Below, piece after piece: positions 38,101-50,100 of a stretch of 64,000 nucleotides of DNA. Positions within the stretch are counted from its first letter, which is position 1. The number at the start of each line of letters is the position of its first letter. The stretch is taken from NCBI RefSeq assembly GCF_932526225.1, contig NC_064047.1:4089501-4153500 (forward strand), in the 5' to 3' direction. The position numbers and the translations under genes are program-made. The notes under the pieces are model-generated. The model saw nothing but the letters and a program-made list of their open reading frames with translations, made no database searches and was not told where the DNA came from. The DNA is from Nematostella vectensis. Lineage: Eukaryota; Cnidaria; Anthozoa; Actiniaria; Edwardsiidae.

Positions 38101-41100
38101 TGCCTGTCTTTCATTCCACCTAAACCTTATCCGTCCCTCTAGGAGCTCCGTGGTCACCTGGAGACGTGTCTGATGGAGGGGACGACACTACTTATCACGG
38201 ACGTGGACGTCAACGACTTGTTGCACGACACCAGATTTTCGCACGTCATTCGCAGTCGCTACCGCTTTCTCACCTCTACAACGCCTTTTAAGCTCATGGT
38301 ACACCTCTTTTGTATTGACGAATGTTGTCCGTCCGTTAGTTCATCTGTTTGTCTAATCGTCTGTCCTTCCGTCAGTCTGTCATGTTCATGTTCAAAATGG
38401 CAGAAGGTATTGCAGGCATAAACTGTTTGTCAAATCCACAGGTTGGTGAACACGAAATAGAATGCCAGTCGGGTTTCAGGATAGTCTTCGCCACCACGTC
38501 CCCAGCCGACACGGTCCCGTCAGGCCTTGCGGCATATGTAGGCGTGGTCGAGTTTTGTCAATCACGTGATGGATTAGAAGATATGTTCCTTGACAGATTC
38601 TTGCGTCTTGAAAAACCCCGGATGCAAGACACTAGGACCCAGGTCGTCACGGTATGTTTGTTTAAGGAAGCCCGACGTGTTAGACCGTTCTTTGCTTTAC
38701 GCAGCCACCCTCAGATGAAGTCCCAACGTCCAAACTGAAATACGCTTCCGTCAATCAAAATTGTGGTGTTGTCCAATCCCAAAAAACGGATTTTTCTGTT
38801 GGGCACTTAAATTGTGTCTTACTTTTAAGTATGACAACATCAGCTATTTGGCATTGGTAGTTTCTTGACATTGTAGTTTAATAAATGATTCACAATTCTA
38901 GGCAGAACGAATAATGTTTGTTCAATCGCTCAGTTTTGGCGGCCATTTGAACACAGTCCCAACAAAAGCGCCAACACTGGCCAGAATTGCTAGAGAAGTC
39001 CCGCTCGACTGCCCACAAGACAAAGGAAATGCAGGCGAACTTCTTCGTTGCTTTGCAGGGCCAGCATGACAATGCAACCGTTTCTTGCACTAGGATTTAC
39101 CCTGCATTAGTATTTGAAGATTAGAGTTCAGATTTTGTCTAGGGTGGCCGCGGAGTTGTGAATAGGGGTGAGAGACCCCTACGCGCTAACACACTAAGCC
39201 ACCCGTGCTTCATACACCAACAGGAGATAGTCACACACATGGACGGCCTACACGATGCGGAAGAGAACATCCTTGAATGCCTGGGCAGTGGTCATCGCCT
39301 ACTTTATAATCTCGCTGCCACAAAGAAACTTGCCTCTATACGACGGCTTCACGAGGAGACTTCGGAAAGGTGAGTGCTAACTCGGACCTTACGATTACTT
39401 CACGAGGGAACTTCGACAAAGTGCGAATGGGCCTGATGATGACTTAATAAATCTTTGGGAGAGCGAATGATACCTGGAACCTTTCTACGATCTGACGATG
39501 TTTGGAAGGTAAGTGAGTACTCGGACCGTCATAAGGCTGCACGGGGTCTTGACGAGGAAACTTCCGAGAGGTGAGTAAAAGTTTGGACCTCATGATGACG
39601 TCACTAGTATGACGGCGTCATGCCTTAAGAAAAGTGCACAATAAAACTTTCAAAAAGCGAAACGATCGTAAAAATTTTAGACGGCTTTACGAGAAACATC
39701 GTGGTTCCCGTTATAAGTGGGGGAATCCATTGACACTGTTTTTCGGTTTCAGTCTGATGCGGTCACGTGGAATGGAAAACTCGCTGCTGCAGTCACGTGA
39801 GGGCTTTCGTCCAATCGCTCGTCGCGCTGCCGTCATGTTTGACGTAGCACGTATAATGGCTGAGATCAACCCCTCGTACCAGACCTCTCTCGCCCAGTTC
39901 CTGATCGTGTTTGACGCAGCTATCACGCATTCTGAAAGGTGAGATTTGACTTTGTCTGCTCATGTTTGTTTAGTACTTTTAAAGAGTTTGTGTCAGCCTC
40001 CATATTGTCATCCAAGCAAAATACCAAGTTTAAGAAAGCATGTATTTCCATCGGCTGATTTAGGAAAGCTGTTTTCGATGCAAGACAGTATAAAACATTG
40101 TTTTTAGATAAATATTTCGTAATTTCCTCACACAATGTCTCTTTCACTATTGGATGATACCGAAAAGGGTGTGGCTGACAAGAGCTCTTTAATGATTGTC
40201 AATCAGTCACTTCTTTTTTTTATTGTTTAAATTCTGAAATACAACGGTCCATTTGCAAGACAACTTCAAAATAGCCATTATCAACGGCTTAATTAGGATT
40301 ACTTGTGGACGATATTTGATTGAACGTTCGTGTCAAGCAAACAGCGAATCTTGTATGCTTATTGAGAAACTTTCTTGAGACTTAGTATTGGTGGCCACGG
40401 TAGCGCGCGTCGCACTATAACCATTACAATTCTATCATAGGACTGCAGTGAAGGCTGTGGTTGAACGCCTGGGCCAGAGCGCCTTCTACTCCACAGCAAG
40501 ATCGCTCTTCGAGCAAGACCGGCCTCTCTTCGCCATTCTCACCGCACTAGAGGTAGGACAGTGTGCGTTGCAGAAAAGACTAAGGTCTTTAAAGTCTGTG
40601 CGCGAACTCGCTCACACGATTTTTCATTGGTTGCTTTCTTCGATTCTAACACTTTCGATGATTCACTCCCTCTAGAGAATTGATTTTATAACTGGAGTCT
40701 TTGACATTAAAGCCGCAGTTTACTTCCGGAGGTCCGCCGAAAACCTCAACCGTTAAAAGACAAAAAAATCTATTATAATCTGAGATATATAACAGGCCAA
40801 CCGTTCTTAATTATCAATCACAACCTCAAAGAAACTTCCAATAGACACACTGCTTTTAATATTTTGAAAGATTTTTCGCGTTTTCCGTTAAAAATCATCG
40901 GAGATTGTAACGTAATCGACCGGAAGTTAACTGGTGACAATGCGGCTTCAAAGAAAGCCCAAGTCATCAGATGGTTAATGAACATTGCACATCTGAGCCG
41001 AACGGAAACCTCCTGATTTCGTTTCAAGAAAAAAAAAACAGCTAAAACTCTAAATTACTACCCTTTTGTATATAATGTTGCCAACTGTGAATTTGCAGGT

Positions 41101-44100
41101 CGAAGACTCTGCCAACCACTTGAGCGCAGGGGATCGGGAATTCATTATCCACCCGACTTACGGCGCCACGGTCAAAACAGCACTTAACCCAACACTAGTC
41201 AGTGAATCCGCCTCGAAGATTCAGGGAAAGAAGCCCTTTGACTGGATGATGGACGAACAGTTTTCCAATCTGCAGGTAGGTGACACACTCATGTTACACA
41301 TGTGACACACTCATGTCACACACTCAATTAATTTAAGTCACAATACATGAACAAATGTCAACGTCTCAGATGTCAAATGTCAAGCAATCGTGACCAATCT
41401 AACGTTCTCGGGTATTATGTCACTAATGTCACGCAATCGAAACAAATACCACGTTCGATTCTCGGGTAATATATAAGTAAAGTCATACAATCGTGACAAA
41501 TGTCACACTTTTAGGTTAGAACGTCACACAATCACCACGTCCCAGGTGTCATGTCACAAATGTCACGCATTCGTAACGAATTCCACGTTTACCGGTGTCA
41601 TGTCAGTAATGTCACACAACCGTAACAAATATCACACACCTAGGTCAGAACATCACACACTTAGGTCAGAACATCACACACCTAGGTCAGAACATCACAC
41701 ACTTAGGTCAGAACATCACACACCTAGGTCAGAACATCACACAATCAAAGTAAATATCTCGTATTCAGGAATCATGCGACAAATCCACAACCATTCTTTA
41801 ATAGAATTGGCCATTGTTGGCCTTCAATTAGACATAATGTCCTCCTCCTCCTCAATGTCGCCCATGTTTGACCTTGATGTCAATGACCTTGGCCTTGACC
41901 TTAGGCCTGATGTCGTCGTTTGCCATAGGAGGGCCATGCTTTGATCGTGATCCTGATCTTCACCTGAACACATTTTTGTGTTTTAGTTGTTGGCCCAACA
42001 CTTCGAATGGTTCCAAGACCCATTTGATAAAATGCCAAAAGATGGCCGGGAAATGCAATGGCGACAGATAACTGAGCACGAGAAACCCGAGATGGTTGCC
42101 CTGCCAGATAACCTGGACGACAAGTAAGTGTTTCCTGGAATTAGCTTGAGCTTCCTGGTAGAAAAATATCACTACCCATGACTGGTCTCCCTCATGTAAT
42201 AAATGACCTGGAATACAAGTGTTTCCTGAAAATTTGTTTGAGATCCATAAAAAAGATGCACCTATTTAGCAGTTAAACGAAGTCTTTCTATGACTCCCAA
42301 CCACTCTAACACTTGTTGATTGTGTTGTGTGTGATTGTGTTGCCACTATAGACCTATTTATCGGTTCATGGAGACTTCGATAGACTTCATACTATCCTAA
42401 CTCTCATAAATTGGTTTGCGTGATAGGTTTTGCACATATTCATCAGTTCATGGAAGTCTTTTTAAAATTCCCCACCACCATAACTCTTAACAATTGTGTT
42501 ACGTCACAGGTATACGCCTATTAATCAGTTCCTGGAAGACTTTGTATGACTCCCACCCCCTAGCACTTGTGTTGCGTGACCGGTATACACCCATTCAGCG
42601 GTTTATGGTAGACTTTGTAAGACACCCCCTTAACCTAACTCTTTTCAGATGCGTTGTGTGAAAGGTACACACCTATTCAGGGGTTCATTTAAGGCTTTGT
42701 AAGACACCCCACAACCCTAACTCTTTTCAGATGCGTTGTGTGACAGGCATGCACCTATTCAGGGGTTCATGTAAGGCTTTGTACGACACCCCACAACCCT
42801 AACTCTTATCATCTATGTTGCGTGACAGGTACACGCCTATTCAGCGGTTCATGGTGATCCGCGCGTTACGCGGTGATCGAGTCTTGCAGGCGGGGATGTG
42901 CTTCGTTACTTCAGTCCTGGGAAAACGGTACGTTGTAGCTTTCTATGGCTTGCCAAGCCCGTGTCAGTCAAACTGGCCGCTTATTGCTGGAGAGCAGCGG
43001 GACAGGGGGACTGAGAATAATGGTGTGATTGGCTTGTTTTTGTTGTTTTTTTGTTTGTTTTTTAGTTTGAGCGCGGTGCTAGTCTTGTGGTATCAGTGTA
43101 AACGCGGTGTAGTTCTAAAAAAAAATGTTAGTGCGAACGTGGTGTAATTCTAAAGAAGTGTTATTGCGGACGTGGTGTAAATGTTAAAGTGTTAGTGCGA
43201 ACGTGGTGTAATTCCTAAAGTGTTAGTGCGAACGTGGTGTAATTCTTAAAGTGTTAGTGCGAACGTGGTGTAATTCCTAAAGTGTTAGTGCGAACGTGGT
43301 GTAATTCTTAAAGTGTTAGTGCGAACTTGGTGTAATTCTAAAGAAGTGTTATTGCGAACGTGGTGTAATTCCTAAAGTGTTAGTGCGAACGTGGTGTAAT
43401 TCTTAGTGTTAGGGTGAACAGGTGATTTTTTTTGTTGTGTTATAATGAACTTTTAATTTGCAGGTACACATCTGAGCTGTCTCTGGACCTGCCCTACACG
43501 TATCGTCAGAGTGATTGCCGCACGCCAATAGTACTGCTGTACACGCAAGAAGCCAACATGGTGGAGAAACTGGTCACGGAGGGCGCGGAAAGGAAGCAGG
43601 TCAGCGGATATTGTGATTACCTAACAATGTCCCTATTTTTGCTTGCTTAAGTTTACCATATTTGGCTTTCCATGTTTTCAGGTTGAGATTCAAATAGTGG
43701 CTCTCTGTAATACAGGAAGTAACGAGGAGCGAATGGCAAGGAAACTCATACACAGGGCAATGCAACAGGTAAATTATACGTGACTTTTCCCCACTGTTCG
43801 TGCTAATTCCCACGGTGCGTGACTAATTCCCACGGTGCGTGACTAATTTCCATGGTGCGTGACTAAATCCCACGGTGCGTGACTAATTCCCACTGTGCGT
43901 GGAATGGAAAGGAAGGGAAGCTGGGCCGACTTTATCCAGAATTGCAGCCATAGGCTGAATTACTCTGGATTTACATTACACGGGGTCTTATTCGGACTGT
44001 TATAAGGCGCACTGTGCTGCCACGCAGTTTACATGGATGAGAGAGTGTTGGCATGTCAATGCCCCTTTTGGTTATGCGGCCAAGTACAGACACTGACGAT

Positions 44101-47100
44101 GGACTCTGCCTTCTTCAGTGGTTCTTTAACGTATTACGATAACAGGTTGGTCAGCTAGGTTTTTGCAAGACGGGACCGCCGTAGTCATCCGAGCCACGAG
44201 GGATACACATTCCCCAACGTAGAGAGCCAGGTTTTTTTACACCTCTGAAAAAAAATCCCAGTTGACCTGACCTGGGTTCGTACCCTGGTCCTCTTGCTGG
44301 AGTTGCGAAGCCCGTACCACTGAGCTATCGCACCACGTAATTGATTCCCACCGTGCGTGACTATTCCCCACTTTGCGTGACTAATCCCCACTGTTCGTGT
44401 CTTCACAGGGAAGTTGGGTGCTTCTGCATAACGCTCACAACTCGCCTCGTCTGTTGAGCGCTCTCGACTCTCTCATGCACGACACAAAGACGGTGGACAG
44501 CGAGTTCAGACTCTGGGTCTCAATCATTCCGACCGGGAACATCCCCTCCACGCTTCTCCAGTCAGCTGTAAAGGTCGTCGCCGACTCACCAAAGGTTAAC
44601 GAAAGATTTTGGCCAATAAGCAGCCTTTTGTTCTTTATATGGTTCGCTGATTGGTTGATGTTGTGTCAATCTTTCCACTTTTTGGTTGATTTATTTTGAG
44701 ATATTTTACACTGATAGGTTGCTTTTTGTGTTCCTTTCCGCTGATTGGTTGATTTCGTGGTAGTTTTCGTTGATTTCCATCCTTTGCGAGGACTGGCTGA
44801 TTTTGTGTGACACTAAGTGCTGATTGATTGATTTTGTGCAATTCTCTGCGCTAATTGGTCGCTTTTATTATCTTTGCGCTTTGTTATTGATATTCTAAAA
44901 TACTTTACGCCTATCGGTTGCCTTTGTGTTGCACTGATTGGTTGATTTTGTGTACTTCTTTGCGCTGATTGGTTAACTCTCACCTTCAGAGCACCAAAGA
45001 CAGCCTGCAGCGCTCCATGACGTGGGTGGATAATGAGCTGCTGAGGATCAGTAATCGGCCCGAGTGGCCCGCGCTGCTCCATAACCTCTGCATGCTGCAC
45101 AGTATCGTGCGGTTACGAACGAGATTCAAGCTGGCGGGGTGGAACAGACCAGAGGACTTCAAAGGCATAGGCACCGCTGAGCTATGGGTATGTAACTACA
45201 ACAAAGAAATTGAAGTGAATGAACACAAGGTTGATAACAGTTTTATTTATTAACGGGTGTTATCTCCCTATTGCTGCCCACTGTGCTTTCCTTGATGGAA
45301 ACTTGTCTATAGTGCCCATAAGTCAGGTTGTAATAATTCATCTGACATAGCTGAAGGTCACAGCTGTGTAGCCAGGATTTATAACAGGTGGAGGCCCAAA
45401 AGGCCCTTTCATGCATTTTCTTCTGTATTTTAGATAATGTCTCATACATTTACTGTATTTGTGGCTGAAAGTAGGCGGGCCCGGGCCCCCTGGGCCACGC
45501 TCCTGGCTACGCCCCTGCGTCCCAGCGTTTGTAACCAGGGGGTCACAGTTTTTTAGCAGACCATAGCTTCCGCAATGGTTAAACGCTGTAGTTTATTTAC
45601 TGTGGAATATATCAAATTTATCCATCCCTCTGAAGCTACATTTCATTGTCAGTAGTAATCAAGTATGTTTGTTTGTTTTTGTTGCCTAGCAATCCCTCGA
45701 TCTGGCTGTCCGCGAGTTCCAGGATACCGCTGACATGAACGCGGGCGGTAGCTCCCGCAGTATTCAATGGAACGGTCTACGCTACATGCTTTCTGAGGTG
45801 TGCAATCAATGATGCCAAGCTTACCGTAATTGCTCCAATTAGCATCGAATAAGTGCATGAATAACGCCTGGCCTAAACGTGTTACAAGGGAATAACAAAA
45901 TCTGACAGTACTAACCGCCACAATATTTTATCAATGAAAGCTTGTTTTGTTATAGTTCTTGGGAAATATAAAACCTTGCATTTAGTAAAAAGCACTTAGT
46001 AGAGTGGTTTTCAAAAACCCGTGAAATACTTTTTAGTTTATTTAGTACTAATACACTGTAATGTCGTTGTTCTCTTTTGTTCTGGCTTGACTATTACACT
46101 TTAACAATTACATTTTGTTGCACGGGATTTTGAAAACCACTCTATAAGTAATTCTTGTGGTTAATGTGAATCATACAGCAGATTTATTAAACCATGTAGG
46201 GAAGACGGTTCACTTGGGGGATTATTCAATCCCCAGAGGTCGTGTCCTACGCTCCGGTCACCAGTCAATTCGCCCGAATGTGGCGAGGACAAACCGCATG
46301 AACGATTTGTTAACATTTGAATTTCAATTGTATTGAATAATATTCGTGTCCTGCTGACGGGCCCCGTGATCCAGCCTGGAAGGCTGCAAAAGGGTTTAAT
46401 AAACCATTGATTGATTGTATAACTAGAAAGACAACAGGCAAGCTGTAGAAAAACTAGATGGTCTGCGTAGGCGTGGTGTAGACAAGTTCCCCACGTTCCC
46501 CGCATGAACGATTTGTTAACATTTGAATTTCAATTGTATTGAATAATATTCGTGTCCTGCTGACGGGCCCCGTGATCCAGCCTGGAAGGCTGCAAAAGGG
46601 TTTAATAAACCATTGATTGATTGTATAACTAGAAAGACAACAGGCAAGCTGTAGAAAAACTAGATGGTCTGCGTAGGCGTGGTGTAGACAAGGTATGAAT
46701 CAACACAAGGTTGAAAAGGTTTGTTGGACGCCTCTGTGTTTCAGGGTGGTTGCGCTGACGTTTCGAGCGTTAGCCATTCGTCGGAGCATTAGCGTTAGCC
46801 TTCGTCGGAGCATTAGCGTTAGCCATTCGTCGGAGAATTAGCGTTAGCCCTTCGTCGGAGCAAAAGACGAAGGGCTAACGCTCGAAACGTCAGCGCAACC
46901 ACTCTGTCTCACAGAGTCGTCTAACATACCACCTTTTCAACCTTGTGTCGATTCATACATTGATTGACTGATCGATTAATAGAAACTTGCATACAAGAAC
47001 AGCCAGGCTAAAATTGAATAAAATGAGCACATGCATGAAAGCAAAGTCAGCCTGAAAAATAAGAATGCAAGGAACACATGCGACATTTCATAAAATCGGT

Positions 47101-50100
47101 TTTATTGTACTTGAGTTTTGATTGGTCTATTCTCGGTAATTATCTATGACCTTGACCTCTGATTGGTGTATCTACAGGTGGTATACGGCAGCTGCGTCAG
47201 TGACGATTTTGATCGACAGGGGCTCAGTGCGATCATTGATTACTGGGTGAGCCCTGCTGCTGTCAAGAAAGAGTTCGAAGCTGCCAAGAGTATGTACTCG
47301 GTTTGCGTTTGAGCTATCACCCTACCAGGGGCGGGTCCAGGAGTTCAAAAAGGGGGGGGGGGGGGGGGGGGGGCGAAGCAAGGGTTTCTAGAAAGGGTTG
47401 CCGGATTCATTGTTCTTCCTTGGATTTCCTTATATTTCTTTTTATTTTTACTGTCGAATCCGTTGTATCGCGACGCCGCACTTTCAAAACATCGATTTGT
47501 TTTTGTCTTTTTTTGTTCCGCCAGTCAAATTATTCTAAGCCAATCAGATTCTTGCCATCTCTCACCTAGTGCAGTTGCCCGGCTTTCTGTCGCGACACTG
47601 TCTGGTTTTTGTCCAGAGGATAGCCAAAGAGGTGCACAAAGCGAGACTCTGATTGGCTCAGAATGGTTTTACTGACGCGGGTCGCGATACAACAGATTCG
47701 ACAGTAAGCCAAATATCTTAAAATAAGGGGGCCGGGGCCCGCTAAGCCCATCCATAGATCCGCGCCTACTTATCCATGGTGTAATGCTTTGCTGATGTTT
47801 CTTGTGTTTAGCATTGGTTGGAGTTATCATCCAAGCCAGCCTAACCTTTATGTGGATACCTCTGTTTATAGCGGACGCATTTAACGGCACAGCGGTTCCA
47901 CTGTATAACCCTCACTATGTCTGCTATTTTTCAGCCAAGTACAAGTTACCGTCAGCTCTGTTCACCAGCTCTGTGCGCATGACAAATGTACTGTCCGGTA
48001 TGGAGTCCGTGGCGGGGGACGTCTTGGAACTACCTGAAGCTTGCTGCTTGCATACATCACCTGAGGTGACTTCTCTCTTGTTTCTCTGCTTACCGCAATG
48101 TTTTGGCCCTCGTAGCGCCTCCTATCTCCCCTTCTAACCTCGACTTTTATCTTATTTGTAGCTTTGTCTTGTCCACCTCCCTACCTCCTACCCGCTACCA
48201 TCTTACCCGTCCATCTTTCCTTTTCACCTCTTATCTCATCCTCTACCCTCTACTCTCCCATTGTCTTCTTCCACTTTTCTCTCCCACCCTTTTCCTCCTA
48301 TCTTACCCTTTTGTCAACCTCCCTACCTCCTACCCGCTACCCCGCCCCTCTTTCTTCTCAATAATCGCCTCTAATCTCGTCCTCTACCCTTGACTCTTCC
48401 ATTGTCTTCTCTTCTTCCCTCTTCTCTCCTCCTTCACTCTAACCCTCTGTTCTCTACCATCTTACTCTACATCTCTTTTTTTTCTTTCCCATTGCCCTTC
48501 GTCCTGACTTTACAACCCACGCGCTACCCTCTATCCCCATCCCACATACATCTTTAAGGTGCGCTCGATTATGTTGTTATGATTTAGTGTGAGCCAGACA
48601 TAAAATTTAATGCGCCCTTTTTCGTTTTGCAGACTCATCTTCCCGACCACCAATACGTGTTCACACGTCTGAACATGCTGCTAGACCGCATGGCGTCCAC
48701 AGATAGCCTGACGCACGCCGTCTCTGATCCGTCCACACTAATGCCTACGTCAGGAGTTATCCTGCAAAGCTCAAGCGCACAGGTTCGTCCCCAGAACAAT
48801 GACACTCGAGAGTTGTATATCGGGTATATTAGGCCTCTTACGAGGAGGATAATCATACTTGTGGCGCACGCCGTCTCTGATCCTCCACGCTTATTTTCAT
48901 AGGGAGAAAATAGCGTTAATTAAGATCAAAATCAGCTATGTTACTGTCCTAGTTTGGTTTGGGTGTACGGGACTTGTGGAGCCACGAATTTTTCCCGGTT
49001 CTATAATTCTTCGGTTCGCACATCCACACACCGTGTCAATAATAGGCAGCCTAGTCCCAGGCGTTCTTATCGGGTTTCCTGTGGTTGGGTTTTCTGTGGA
49101 TGGTAAGAGTTGTGACGTCACAGGAAACCATCTCCCCGAACGCCTAGTGTGGGTGAGCTTGTCCCAGCCCCCAGGCTACCCCACGGTTTATCTCTGAGCA
49201 CAGGAAACCCGATAAAAACGCCTGGGACTATGCTGAATAATAGGTATATAATATGGTCTTAGCTACCATGATGGCTGCCGTCTGTATCGCGAGAAGATGG
49301 GGTATGCGCCTGGTTCAGCCCATTGATATTTTTCAGCGCCTGTTGTGGCTGTATGATCCGTGTCTTGAACGACAGGCTCTGTTGCCGTTGCTATTGATGT
49401 AGTCAGTTCCTGGGTCTGTTGGGGCTTGTGCTGCCCTCTGCCCTCTCTTCACCTCCCACAGATCCTCTTAATCCGCCACGCACATTACTGAAAACCAGTT
49501 TGATACTAATGTTGACTTGCTTCTCTTTTAGGCTATTGGTGCGGGCGCGATGTGCGTAGTGGAGGCCGGGGTGTTTGCTAGCGCGAGCATGGTTGCTCTC
49601 AGAAGTCGCAAGGAGGTCGACCTGAATGAGGTCTGCACAGCGATGATATCTAAGCTGCCAAAAGTTTGGAATAAGGTAAGAGCGGCTTTGGATTTGCCTA
49701 AAGTTTTGTCGGAATTCGATTAGTCGTTTATATTTTGGATTGACTCGTTACTGTTAATTCTTGAGAGAAGATCCTACTCTGGATTGGCTCGTTAATCGTG
49801 GACCTGCGGTACAAAAAGTGCGCGGCTGATCTAAGTCCTAATTCCCGAGATATTTTGTCGAGTGTTATACGAACGCCGTGACGAGAGTTAGACTTCAATG
49901 ACACTAGTTGCAACAAATTGAATAAGCCATATTTGATTTTTTTTTTCTCTCGTGTTGCTCACTATGCACTTTCGGCAAGTTTTGTACAGGAACTTAAATT
50001 ATCCCAGTACCCGAATCGAGCCCCAAAAGTCCCCCAACTGATCTCGGGGACACATAACATTCCAGGGCACTACCCAAAACGGATCCCAAAGAATTGCAGT

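Noticed and set aside
44270-44340. Functional tRNA gene on the minus strand
   Set aside because: Boxes A and B are present, but the acceptor stem does not close clearly and the sequence continues into a SINE body.
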